A DNA stretch of 64,000 bases. Origin: Clostridiales bacterium. GTDB lineage: Bacteria; Bacillota; Clostridia; Lachnospirales; Lachnospiraceae. The notes beneath the pieces were generated by a model, which searched no databases, had not been told where the DNA came from, and saw nothing but the letters and a program-made list of their open reading frames with translations. The stretch is from NCBI GenBank assembly GCA_015655075.1, contig JAATFT010000005.1, positions 1-64,000 of the forward strand. Direction: 5' to 3'. The translations under genes were made by a program, and so were the position numbers. Below are positions 16,977 through 25,228 of the stretch, in pieces; position 1 is the stretch's first letter; each line of letters begins with the position of its first letter.

Positions 16977-18125
16977 TTACCACTCTGCAACCGTACCATC
17001 CGGATTCCTCCACACAGGATTTTTCCAATCAAATGGTACAAAAGACATTTCCCGTACTTTATCCTCATTAATTTCAATTCCAAGTCCCGGACTAACAGGC
17101 AATTCTACCACACCGTCCTTATATTTAAATACGGACTTTTCCTGCAAATAATCCAAAACATCACTGCCCTGGTTATAATGGATTCCCAGGCTCTGTTCCT
17201 GTATTACTGCATTTGCACAGGTAGCATCCACCTGCAGACATGCGGACAATGCAATCGGCCCAAGGGGACAATGTGGTGCCAGCGCGACATCATAGGCCTC
17301 CGCCATGGAAGCAATCTTCTTACACTCTGTGATTCCTCCCGCATGGGACAGGTCCGGCTGTATGATATCCACATATCCGGCATTTAACAGGTTCTTATAA
17401 TCCCATCTCGAAAACATCCTTTCCCCTGTAGCAATAGGGATATTGGAGTGTTTCGTAATTTCTTTTAAAGCTTCTATATTCTCTGTTAATACCGGTTCTT
17501 CAATAAACATCAGGTGGAAGACTTCCAGCTCTTTGGCCAGAATTTTAGCCATTGGTTTATGCACCCTTCCATGGAAATCAACGCCTATTCCAAAGTATTG
17601 CCCGGCAGCATCCCGAATTGCCCCCACCCGCTGCAAAACCAGATCTATTTTTTTATAACTGTCGATATAATGCATTTCTTCCGTTGCATTCATTTTAATT
17701 GCTGAAAATCCCTGTTTTTTCTTTTCAACTGCCTGAACTGCCACATCCTTTGGACGGTCTCCGCCAATCCAGGAATATACCTGGATATTATCCCGGCATT
17801 TTCCTCCCATCAGATTATATATGGGAGTATGATAAAATTTCCCCTTAATATCCCATAATGCCTGGTCTATACCGGAAATGGCACTCATCATAACGGGACC
17901 TCCCCGATAAAATCCTCCCCGGTATAAAACCTGCCAGATATCCTCTATTTTCTGCGGATCACGGCCGATCAGATAATACTTAAGCTCCTCAACACAAGCC
18001 TTTACGGTATCCGCCCTGCCTTCTATAACGGGTTCTCCCCAGCCGGTTAACCCGTCGTCCGTTGTCATTTTTAAAAATAACCAACGGGGCGGAACTTTAA
18101 ACAATTCAATATTATTTATCTTCAT
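16977..18125 (-). CDS. dgoD: D-galactonate dehydratase (enolase superfamily)
   Basis: A 382-residue acid sugar dehydratase that converts D-galactonate to 2-keto-3-deoxygalactonate. Sequence parallels to E. coli DgoD are extensive: FYRGGPVMMSAISGIDQALW, DFHGRVHKPMAK, LFIEEPV-like FIEEPVLTEN, GERMFSRWD, QPDLSHAGGITECKKIA and APHCPLGPIALSACL. Metal ligands fall at the Asp of DFHGR and the Glu residues of FIEEP and GERMF; the catalytic histidines are in DFHGR and APHCPLGP. ATG 18125 (MKINNIELF) is used because AGAGG precedes it; an upstream start would add nine residues unlike the family. It follows an alpha-L-fucosidase relic. The rest of the galactonate pathway is not in the window. Confidence 0.92.
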   Translation of the reverse strand: MKINNIELFKVPPRWLFLKMTTDDGLTGWGEPVIEGRADTVKACVEELKYYLIGRDPQKIEDIWQVLYRGGFYRGGPVMMSAISGIDQALWDIKGKFYHTPIYNLMGGKCRDNIQVYSWIGGDRPKDVAVQAVEKKKQGFSAIKMNATEEMHYIDSYKKIDLVLQRVGAIRDAAGQYFGIGVDFHGRVHKPMAKILAKELEVFHLMFIEEPVLTENIEALKEITKHSNIPIATGERMFSRWDYKNLLNAGYVDIIQPDLSHAGGITECKKIASMAEAYDVALAPHCPLGPIALSACLQVDATCANAVIQEQSLGIHYNQGSDVLDYLQEKSVFKYKDGVVELPVSPGLGIEINEDKVREMSFVPFDWKNPVWRNPDGTVAEW

Positions 18126-18182
18126 AATATTCCATCCTCTCTTCCGGTCCATTTATATTCGTTTCCAGCCATTTCCCGTGAG

Positions 18183-18590
18183 TTAATCCCTCTTCATCAT
18201 AAGGCCTTGGACTTCCGGTTTTTCCTCAGGCCCAACCACCGCCACCGTATCCAGGGAATCTGCAACCTCTGAAGGAAACATCACCCGAAACCGGTATTCA
18301 TCCCAAGCAATTTCATAGGATTGGAAAAACAAAAGTTCTTCCCCGGTCTTTAACAGGTATACCCTCCTTGCCTTAGACTTTAACCCTACCACACAGATTT
18401 CATATGGAAAGGCGGATAACTCCTTCGGCATATTATACGGTGTATCAAACCATATCAGACCTATTTTCCCATATTTGGTTAATAATTCTTTTACCTGGGA
18501 TTTTACTATAAATGAAATATATTCCCCGCAGACAGTGTTCCGGACAATTATATAAAAAGCCTGAAAGGTCCCTTTAATGCTACGGATTAC
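18183..18590 (-). pseudogene. Alpha-L-fucosidase (GH29) relic with a large internal deletion
   Basis: An open frame of 161 codons exists, but its first 25 codons are read from repeat A. From about 18545 it encodes a GH29 signature, SQVKELLTKYGKIGLIWFDT, then PYNMPKELS. After that it jumps to a typical fucosidase C-terminal domain (KARRVYLLKTGEELLFFQSY, then DEYRFRVMFP and DTVAVVG). Roughly 300 residues between the two parts and the N-terminal catalytic half are missing. It was presumably part of the same sugar-acid operon as dgoD, 57 bases downstream. No catalytic nucleophile region remains, so the product would be inactive. Confidence 0.8.
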
Positions 18591-18693
18591 AATGATTTTC
18601 AAACACGCTCTAGAGTGTGTTTGAAAAATGCTTGTGCCGGGCTGGACGCTCCAATTTGAGGGAGGCAAGGAGCAATTTTGGGTGCGTAGTGGT
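18591..18693 (-). repeat. Family A palindrome, copy 2 (half-element with a facing end)
   Basis: The 82 bases 18612-18693 are one arm of repeat A from its terminus (AGAGTGTGTTTGAAAAATG) to the apex (GCGTAGTGGT), where it stops abruptly. Directly in front, 18591-18611 is the terminal 20 bases of another copy in the opposite direction, so two ends meet at CTCTAGAG. It forms the 5' border of the fucosidase relic. Confidence 0.8.
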
Positions 18694-18710
18694 AATCTTA
18701 ATAATTTATA

Positions 18711-18770
18711 AAAGGGCGGCTGTTAAATTCCAGGTTACACAACCTGATCGACTGCAGCCGCCCTTTTTTT
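18711..18770. terminator. Bidirectional-looking terminator
   Basis: A 9-bp perfect stem GGGCGGCTG/CAGCCGCCC (18714-18722 and 18755-18763) with an inner GGTT/AACC hairpin in the loop. A run of seven T follows on the plus strand and TTTTATAAATT on the minus strand. It lies 110 bases after the ABC transporter operon. Confidence 0.7.
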
Positions 18771-18880
18771 ATTGCCGTCTGTTTTAAATTTCTTTTCCTA
18801 CACTTGCGGTATGAAAAGTGCACGGGGTGCCCTCAAGCGACAGGTTATTCTTTATGATGAATACAAGTTAAAATATATTA

Positions 18881-20632
18881 TTAAACGCTCCAGCCCATAC
18901 TCTCCTGCTGAATTCGGTAAAGCTTTTCATAAAGCCCCTTCTTAGCTATGAGTGTATCATGGGTTCCCTCTTCAACAAGCCTTCCTTGATTTAAAACAAT
19001 AATTTTATCAGCTCCGGCCACAGTCCGCAGCCTGTGGGCTATTACAATAACAGTTTTTCCTTTAATGAGCCTGGAGATTGCCTGCTGGATCAGCACCTCG
19101 TTTTCCGGGTCCAAGGAAGCCGTAGCCTCATCCAACAAAACAATAGGAGCATTTTTAAGCAGTGCCCGTGCAATGGAAATCCGCTGCCTTTCCCCGCCGG
19201 ACAGGGTACTTCCGTTCTCTCCCAGCATAGTTTCATATCCTTCCCGCAAATTGCCTGCAAATTCATCACAGCAGGCCGCCTCTGCGGCTTTAAGGACCTG
19301 TTCCCTCGTTGCCTCCATATTGCCGATCCGTATATTATTATAAATTGTGTCATGAAACAATACCACATCCTGAAATACAAAGGACATATAGCTCATTAAA
19401 TGTTCCGGATCCAGGGTCTTAATATCGGTTCCGCCGATTTTTATAGTTCCGCCGTCCACATCCCAGAATCTTGCAATCAGCTTTGATACGGTGCTCTTCC
19501 CGCAGCCTGACGGGCCTACCAAAGCAGTAATGCCTTCCGCCGGGATTGAAACCGAGAAATCCTTTATTACGGATTCCTCCGGAGTATTTACTTTATTATA
19601 GCTAAAGGACACCTTGTCAAATTCTATATTAAAATTCTTAATTTCCTTTTCCGTACTTCCCTCCATTATGGCAGTGGATATCAAAGTCCTCATCCGCTTT
19701 GTGGATAACCGGAGGTACATAAGCTCCGGAAGCAGGGTCAGCTCAACAAGAACGGGACCGTAAATCCGGACAACGATAAGAAAAAACATCAACAGGGGAA
19801 TTAATTCAATCTGTCCGCCTGTTAACAGATAAGTTCCTGCAAAAACAGTAAGCCCCACGCCGGCCTGAACAATAATCTGCGCTCCGGTTACAAAAATACC
19901 CGTTACAAATTCCATCTGGATTGCTATTTTTTTCATAAAGCGCAGAGCATCGTCAAGAGCTGCAAATTTATCTCCCTCTAAGCCGCAGGCTTTAATAACT
20001 TTAATTCCTTCAAAATATTCCTGGACCTGGTCAGAAGCCTTAAGTTTTGCCTGGATGTGGCTCTCGCTTAATCTGTTTTGAACTTTTCTGCTTCCAAGGA
20101 TTACAAAAAATGCGACCGGTACCGTTATGAAAACCGTAAGGGCCAGTCTCCATTCAAAAAAGGAAAGCATAATGCATACGATTACTATGGATATCCCATT
20201 GGCTAAAAGCTGCGGAATCACACGACTCAATACCTGTTCCGTGGTTGCACAGTCTCCCATCATATTTGTTGTAAGTTCCGTTAAGTCTTTCGAATTGAAA
20301 AAGCTCATGGGCAGCTTCCTGATATGTTCCGCGACACGGATTCTTGTGGCTTCCGATTCGTTATAGGAGGTAACGTATGTCTTTTTATAATCATTTTTAT
20401 TGGCGAGGAATACCAGGACAGCCGCACCTATCCCGGCTAAAAAATAACCCCACATTTTAATCCAGGATATTTCTTCCCCCATAAACGGTTTTAGCAATTC
20501 CATAAATATTCCGATTGTAACACCAAAGGGCAGCATCAAAGATAAATTCGTAACGGTGCACGCCAGAATTGCTTTCTTTAAATCCCTATATCCCTTCTCC
20601 GTCAGCAACAGCAGTTCTTTTAAATTACCCAT
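18881..20632 (-). CDS. ABC transporter, fused membrane and ATPase domains (pair 1, second subunit)
   Basis: A 583-residue half-transporter: six membrane helices in residues 1-310, then an ATPase with Walker A GPSGCGKST, signature LSGGERQRIS and Walker B IVLLDEATASLD. It surely pairs with the upstream subunit. ATG 20632 (MGNLKELLLL) is chosen because GGCGGAG precedes it, giving an eight-base overlap with the upstream gene. Pairs of this type with an AraC regulator resemble YbtP/YbtQ siderophore importers but equally multidrug or lipid exporters, so substrate and direction are open. The stop codon is followed directly by an AATATATT repeat also found at 16840. Confidence 0.9.
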   Translation of the reverse strand: MGNLKELLLLTEKGYRDLKKAILACTVTNLSLMLPFGVTIGIFMELLKPFMGEEISWIKMWGYFLAGIGAAVLVFLANKNDYKKTYVTSYNESEATRIRVAEHIRKLPMSFFNSKDLTELTTNMMGDCATTEQVLSRVIPQLLANGISIVIVCIMLSFFEWRLALTVFITVPVAFFVILGSRKVQNRLSESHIQAKLKASDQVQEYFEGIKVIKACGLEGDKFAALDDALRFMKKIAIQMEFVTGIFVTGAQIIVQAGVGLTVFAGTYLLTGGQIELIPLLMFFLIVVRIYGPVLVELTLLPELMYLRLSTKRMRTLISTAIMEGSTEKEIKNFNIEFDKVSFSYNKVNTPEESVIKDFSVSIPAEGITALVGPSGCGKSTVSKLIARFWDVDGGTIKIGGTDIKTLDPEHLMSYMSFVFQDVVLFHDTIYNNIRIGNMEATREQVLKAAEAACCDEFAGNLREGYETMLGENGSTLSGGERQRISIARALLKNAPIVLLDEATASLDPENEVLIQQAISRLIKGKTVIVIAHRLRTVAGADKIIVLNQGRLVEEGTHDTLIAKKGLYEKLYRIQQESMGWSV

Positions 20633-22454
20633 GGATCTCCGCCTCCTTTTTACTATGCATTTTCCAGTCAAGGGATCGGGTGTACATATTCCACATATGG
20701 TAATACCTGCCTTTCTGTGCGATTAATCCCTCATGACCTCCCTGTTCAACCAGCTGCCCCTTCTCCATTACCAGAATATTATTGGCTCCCCTTATGGTGG
20801 AAAGCCGATGGGCAATCAGGATAACTGTTTTATTCTGCATCAGTTTCTCAAAGGCTTTCTGGATCAGGTATTCATTTTCCGGATCCGAAAAAGCCGTGGC
20901 TTCATCCAATACAATAATCGGTGCATCCTTTACAATGGCTCTTGCAATTACAATGCGTTGCTGCTCCCCCACAGAGAGATGGACTCCTTTCGAGCCAATA
21001 ACCGTATTATACTTTTCCGGAAGTTTTTCGATAAATTCATGGCACTGTGCCGCTTTTGCCGCCGCAATGATCTGGGAATCCGTAGCATTCTGGTTTCCAA
21101 TGCGGATATTATCCGTAATACTCTGTTTAAATAGATAAATATCCTGGAATACAAAGCTTACTTTATCCATTAAATATTCAAATTTCATCTCCCTGATATC
21201 CACGCCGCCAATACGGATGCTGCCTTCTGCTATATCGTAGAAACGGGGAATCAGATGGGCAATCGTACTCTTCCCCCCTCCGGAAGGGCCGACAATTGCC
21301 GTTATTTCTCCCTGCCTTGCGGTAAAGGAAACATCGGCCAGAGCCCGGTTTTCCTTGTCTTCCTCATAAGAAAAGGATACTCTGCAAAATTCAATGTCAT
21401 AGCCTTTACAGGTCTTTGGCTCCCTTGTTTCCGCTAAAGGAGCTTTATTTAAAATGAGATCCATTCTTTCCACTCCGTTAATAATCTGCATACCGCTTGA
21501 GGATACATACATAATCTTAAGCATAATGGAGGAAATGGCCGGAACAAAAAGCAGATAGAAAATAAATGTAATTGCAAAAGCCTTATAATCGGAAGTCCTG
21601 GTTCCGATTATAATTCCCACCGGTATTAAGAACAGATATATGTTATTTACGATTGTGGTAAAACCCGACATATAATTTTCCCAGCTTAAGGTATAGGGTA
21701 TTACAAAACTGGTATAGTTTTTAATGGTCTCATGGAGCCTCCGGAAGGAATAGACCGTCTGCTTAAAAGCTTTAACCACCGTAATTCCCCTTATGTATTC
21801 TACCGACGCATTATTCATGTCTTCCAGAGAAGTTTGGTATTTATCCATCATGGTTTTGGCATTGGCATTGCCATAGGCCCTGAATTCCACAATAAAGGCC
21901 GCAATAATTCCGGCTAACGCCGCCAGGCCAAAGCACCAGTCAAAACTCATTAAAATAGCCGTCATTACAACCGGTGCCACAAGGGCGGCTACGAGATCCG
22001 GAAGCTGATGTGCTATAAAGCCTTCCACCTTTTCAATATTCTCATCCATAATTTTACGCACCTTCCCGCTTCCCTCCGTCAGGTGAAACCCCAGGGGAAG
22101 CTTAGCAATATAAGCCGCAAAATTTACCTTTAATTCATAGAGCGTGCCAAAGGCCGCCAGATGGGAACACACCAGCGCGGCATAATATAATAAAATATTG
22201 CCGATAATTCCGCCAAAGGCAATCCATCCGAAGCCGACGGTTTTCTTAACATCCAATTGATTAAAATCAGGATAGGCCTCCATGATCTCCCGCACAATAA
22301 AATATATGGCAATATATGGAATGAAGGACGCTATGGAAGCTAAGGCCGATAAAATTACCGAACTTATTATAAGCGGCTTTTTCGTTGCGGCAAGCTCCAA
22401 AAGTCTACCCATTCCGCTTTTTGGCTTTGAAATATTTGTTTTATCTTTTTTCAT
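20625..22454 (-). CDS. ABC transporter, fused membrane and ATPase domains (pair 1, first subunit)
   Basis: A 609-residue partner of the next gene, with six membrane helices and an ATPase carrying Walker A GPSGGGKST, signature LSVGEQQRI (unusual SVGEQ in place of SGGEQ) and IVLDEATAFSDPENE. The signature change and the D-loop AFSDPENE suggest a non-equivalent ATP site, as in heterodimeric ABC proteins. ATG 22454 (MKKDKTNISK) has GAGGT upstream; longer starts lack one. A 24-bp palindrome with TTAGC/GCTAA arms lies 133 bases upstream, and an AraC-type gene is upstream of that. Confidence 0.9.
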   Translation of the reverse strand: MKKDKTNISKPKSGMGRLLELAATKKPLIISSVILSALASIASFIPYIAIYFIVREIMEAYPDFNQLDVKKTVGFGWIAFGGIIGNILLYYAALVCSHLAAFGTLYELKVNFAAYIAKLPLGFHLTEGSGKVRKIMDENIEKVEGFIAHQLPDLVAALVAPVVMTAILMSFDWCFGLAALAGIIAAFIVEFRAYGNANAKTMMDKYQTSLEDMNNASVEYIRGITVVKAFKQTVYSFRRLHETIKNYTSFVIPYTLSWENYMSGFTTIVNNIYLFLIPVGIIIGTRTSDYKAFAITFIFYLLFVPAISSIMLKIMYVSSSGMQIINGVERMDLILNKAPLAETREPKTCKGYDIEFCRVSFSYEEDKENRALADVSFTARQGEITAIVGPSGGGKSTIAHLIPRFYDIAEGSIRIGGVDIREMKFEYLMDKVSFVFQDIYLFKQSITDNIRIGNQNATDSQIIAAAKAAQCHEFIEKLPEKYNTVIGSKGVHLSVGEQQRIVIARAIVKDAPIIVLDEATAFSDPENEYLIQKAFEKLMQNKTVILIAHRLSTIRGANNILVMEKGQLVEQGGHEGLIAQKGRYYHMWNMYTRSLDWKMHSKKEAEIHG

Positions 22455-22586
22455 ATTTACCTCATTTCTGCGCTGCTTTTTGCACATCTCAAGTTTGTGG
22501 TTGCAGCGCAGACACAAGCTTGCTGAGTGAAAGAATTAACAAATTCTTTCACTCTTACCTCCATTGAAAACCTCCCGTAAAAATTG

Positions 22587-22610
22587 TTGGGTTAGCATGC
22601 GCTAACCCAA
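22587..22610. promoter_or_regulatory. Large palindromic operator before ABC pair 1
   Basis: Ten-base perfect arms TTGGGTTAGC and GCTAACCCAA surround ATGC. A shorter version, TTAGCATATGCTAA followed by CCC, stands before ABC pair 2 at 46520-46533. The arms resemble those of DtxR/IdeR boxes, but the four-base centre does not, so the regulator is not assigned. Confidence 0.65.
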
Positions 22611-22689
22611 TTCTATCACCACTTATTTCTGTTTTCTACTCCATACAGCCGGCATTGCTCCATATGGCCGGCCGTATGTCAGGGTATTA

Positions 22690-22868
22690 TAAATAAGTAA
22701 GAGTCTGGCTTGACAGACTCTGGCGCTGACGCTTGGTCGCTTTGCGACATAATACCTTGCAAGCGTCATGCGCATCTCCCGCCGGTTTATTTATCGAATA
22801 GGACACAATTTCCTATTCGATAAATAATAAGAACAAAAATTGTGTCCCTATAATGGGATGCACGGCGC
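22690..22868. repeat. Structured repeat D/E, contiguous copy 2
   Basis: In order: hairpin GAGTCTG-GCTTGA-CAGACTC; outer stem GCGCTGACGCTTG with CAAGCGTCATGCGC around inner hairpin GTCGC-TTT-GCGAC; CCCGCCGG; palindrome TTATTTATCGAATAGGA with its complement; then the 38-base block ending GGATGCACGGCG. The two halves of this element are separated by the DtxR gene at 16125-16906. Together with the palindromic operator it accounts for the 440-base gap between the AraC gene and ABC pair 1; a GCCGGC hairpin (about 22643-22675) lies in between. Confidence 0.65.
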
Positions 22869-22896
22869 AAAAGCAATCTGACCATAAGTTTATCGC

Positions 22897-23865
22897 TCAA
22901 TACCGTTTACTGTACTCTCTCGGCGATACACCCATAACATCCTTAAAGGCACTGGAAAACTTACTGGCATTCTGATATCCCACCAATCCTCCTACCTCAC
23001 TAATGGAATATTTGCCTTGCTTTATCAATACCGCCGCATGATTCATCCTGATTTTTTTCAGATATTTATAAGGCGGTAATCCGTAGATATCCTTAAAGCA
23101 GGTTTTTAACATGGTTTTTGTAATATTGTGCTCCTTCGCAAGCTGGTCAATGGTAACGCGCCTTGACAGTTCTTCCGTAAGGTGTTCTTTTACATTCTTA
23201 ACCTTAAGCACCGTGTTTTTTTCATAGTACCGGCATTTATATTTCATTTCAACGGTAATCCCATTACTTAGTAAATTAAGTAATTCCAGAACCTTTATTT
23301 TTATATATGCCAATTGCCGGGAAGGATCTGAAAAATAAATTTTTTCCAATATACTCTGAATTTCACTATCTCCCTTCAGCACAAATATATTACCGTCCGT
23401 ACATAAGCTGTCTATAATCAGGCCTAAATCGATGGAAAATTCTTTCAAATAGCCTTTTAATAATTTATTTACCGTTTCAATATCAAAGATAATTCCAAAT
23501 CCTTTAAAAATCTTCTGAGGGAATCTGGATCGCAGGGATTCGAATATATTGCATAAAGCAATGAATTCACCTTCGCCGATATAAATACAGCGGTTATCCC
23601 TAAGCTCGAATTCATAAGTCCCTTCATGGCTGTAGCCCAGCTCAAAATATTTATCCATGTCAAACTTTCCCGCAAAGTCACAGGCCGTGTTATAATCGTT
23701 GTAGTAAACGTCTATTCCGGGAAAGATCCTGCACATAAGCATTTTCCCATATCCGTTCTTATCATCCAGCTCGTAGAGAACGGTATCCCCGCTTTTACGG
23801 GCGGTTTTTAAATCAAACTGTGCGATATCAATAAATGAATTATTATTCTTTATAACAACTCCCAT
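22897..23865 (-). CDS. AraC-family transcriptional regulator
   Basis: A 322-residue regulator with an N-terminal effector domain of PchR/YbtA-like length and two C-terminal helix-turn-helix motifs (residues about 222-322). The DNA-binding half includes IDQLAKEHNITKTMLKTCFK and VGYQNASKFSSAFKDVMGVSP. It lies upstream of ABC pair 1 on the same strand and is the likely activator of that operon. ATG 23865 has only a weak AAGGA twelve bases upstream, but the frame and family start agree. Confidence 0.88.
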   Translation of the reverse strand: MGVVIKNNNSFIDIAQFDLKTARKSGDTVLYELDDKNGYGKMLMCRIFPGIDVYYNDYNTACDFAGKFDMDKYFELGYSHEGTYEFELRDNRCIYIGEGEFIALCNIFESLRSRFPQKIFKGFGIIFDIETVNKLLKGYLKEFSIDLGLIIDSLCTDGNIFVLKGDSEIQSILEKIYFSDPSRQLAYIKIKVLELLNLLSNGITVEMKYKCRYYEKNTVLKVKNVKEHLTEELSRRVTIDQLAKEHNITKTMLKTCFKDIYGLPPYKYLKKIRMNHAAVLIKQGKYSISEVGGLVGYQNASKFSSAFKDVMGVSPREYSKRY

Positions 23866-23985
23866 AACTTATCTTATTCCTTTCCGGATATTAAACGATA
23901 AACCCATAACTCTTTTACACTGCCTACGATACTAATATCTATTGTAGCTTATTTCAAATATTTCAGTCAATAACTATTAAGAATT

Positions 23986-24135
23986 TCACGGAGCAATTTC
24001 CTTCTCCTTGTATTCATCCTTCCCAACAGCCGCGCTATATAGATTATTGGGTCCCTCTTTTTCGCATATCAAAAAGCCTTTTTCTGTCAGGCGTGTAAGT
24101 ACCGTCATTAAAGTTGACAAAGCCCATTTACATGG
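23986..24135 (-). pseudogene. BlaI/MecI-type repressor relic
   Basis: On the minus strand this segment reads KWALSTLMTVLTRLTEKG, then FLICEKEGPNNLYSAAVGK and DEYKEKE before a stop at 23986-23988. These match the recognition helix and wing of penicillinase-repressor (BlaI/MecI) proteins. The N-terminal third has no ATG and the C-terminal dimerisation region is gone. BlaI genes are normally paired with BlaR1/M56 genes; a relic of one lies 2.4 kb away. The rest of 23866-24231 holds only the promoter of the next gene. Confidence 0.65.
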
Positions 24136-24168
24136 AGAAATTAAAATATTCAGCAGATGTGCCGCTAT

Positions 24169-24197
24169 TTTACATATACTTCCTACTGTGTTATAAT
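24169..24197 (+). promoter_or_regulatory. Promoter of the small membrane protein gene
   Basis: TTTACA (24169-24174) and TATAAT (24192-24197) are spaced by 17 bases, 35 bases before the start codon. Confidence 0.75.
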
Positions 24198-24231
24198 ACC
24201 GTTAAATAAATTATACTTGGAGGTAATTTTT

Positions 24232-24615
24232 ATGGGAAAACGTTTAAAAAAATATATACAATATATGGAATCCTTCAAAACGACAACATTGAACGATTTA
24301 TCAGAAAAAGAACTGGACCGGTTAAAAGTGGATCTGCTCACCCAAATCAGCTTTTTCCAGCATGAACGGCTGATTCACCTTATTGTTACCGCTCTTTTTG
24401 CAATACTGACCATATTATCCGTTTTATCCATCCTTTTTATCCAATCCACAGGACTATATCTCTTAACCGGAATGTTTCTTATCCTGCTTATTCCCTACAT
24501 ACAGCACTATTATATTTTGGAAAACGGCGTGCAGAAACTGTATATCTACTATGATATGCTGGGGCAATGCTCTGTGAGTAGTCAGAAATTCATGGAATCT
24601 GCCGTAAAACCTTAA
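24232..24615 (+). CDS. Small membrane protein of unknown function
   Basis: A 127-residue protein with a basic N-terminus (GKRLKKYIQYMESF), an amphipathic stretch (residues 18-50) and two hydrophobic helices (about 53-75 and 80-98). ATG 24232 follows a strong GGAGG eight bases upstream and a near-consensus promoter; the frame is open further upstream but those codons overlap the promoter. No known domain is recognised. It stands alone among gene relics, is intact and well expressed by its signals, so it is probably a real gene, perhaps the survivor of a larger island. Confidence 0.75.
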   Translation: MGKRLKKYIQYMESFKTTTLNDLSEKELDRLKVDLLTQISFFQHERLIHLIVTALFAILTILSVLSILFIQSTGLYLLTGMFLILLIPYIQHYYILENGVQKLYIYYDMLGQCSVSSQKFMESAVKP

Positions 24616-24731
24616 GTTTTCCCGGTGTCCGTAAATCCGGCGCGGCCGTTTTGCGGCAAGGATGCTTAAGGTCAATTGAATTCGTTGAAATCATTATCCG
24701 CTTGCAAAAGAAAATTCAGCACGATATACTT

Positions 24732-24753
24732 ACTTGTAGTAATTACTATAAGT
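24732..24753. promoter_or_regulatory. MarR-type operator left before a broken marR gene
   Basis: A 22-bp inverted repeat with arms ACTTGTAGTAA and TTACTATAAGT (one mismatch) lies 31 bases upstream of the marR fragment. It has the size and AT-rich character of MarR operators. Confidence 0.5.
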
Positions 24754-24784
24754 AATAATTATTAATAATAAAACAGGGGCTATC

Positions 24785-24895
24785 ATGACACAAGTACAGC
24801 TACAGCATCTTTTAGATGCATGCTTTTACGGTAAACGCATTACGGAATTATCACAACCGGCTTGCACTGATACCGGAAACTCTTTCGGAAGATGA
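24785..24895 (+). pseudogene. N-terminal stub of a MarR-family regulator gene
   Basis: The ATG at 24785 opens a 36-codon frame starting MTQVQLQHLLDACFYGKRI, which resembles the first helix of MarR regulators, and then runs into TGA. The preceding GGGGC is a poor ribosome binding site. The sequence changes abruptly to that of a transporter C-terminus in another frame, so this looks like the left edge of a deletion. Confidence 0.5.
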
Positions 24896-25100
24896 CTGTG
24901 AAGCTTCCAGCCTTTTGACAACCGGCAGTTCTGCCTATCTTGTCCAAGGCTTAAGTACGGCACAGGCGTATACCAACGGCTTTCGGGAAACCCTCGGTTT
25001 TTTCCTTGTCCTTTCAGTAATTGGGCTTATTTTGGCTGTCTTTGCAAGAAAGGCCGGTGAAAAGTTGAAAAATCAAGAAAGCATCCATAGAGCAGGTTAA
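24880..25100 (+). pseudogene. C-terminal scrap of an MFS-type transporter
   Basis: The frame encodes GSSAYLVQGLSTAQAYTNGF, then one hydrophobic helix (RETLGFFLVLSVIGLILAVF) and a basic tail ending at 25100. This is what the last helix and tail of a major facilitator drug exporter look like; everything upstream is missing. Together with the marR stub it marks a deletion that fused a regulator start to an efflux gene end. Confidence 0.5.
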
Positions 25101-25228
25101 CCCATACAGAGTGAAATGGAATAATCTATTTTTCCATGTCGCGATTTATCAAAATTTATAAGTTGAATTTAATATTCCCCACTTTCTTTGAGTTTTGTGC
25201 TATAATTTGAAAAAAGGAGCGATGCACA

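Noticed and set aside
18183-18668. 161-codon ORF as an intact hypothetical protein
   Set aside because: The first 25 codons are repeat A and the rest are two distant pieces of an alpha-L-fucosidase.
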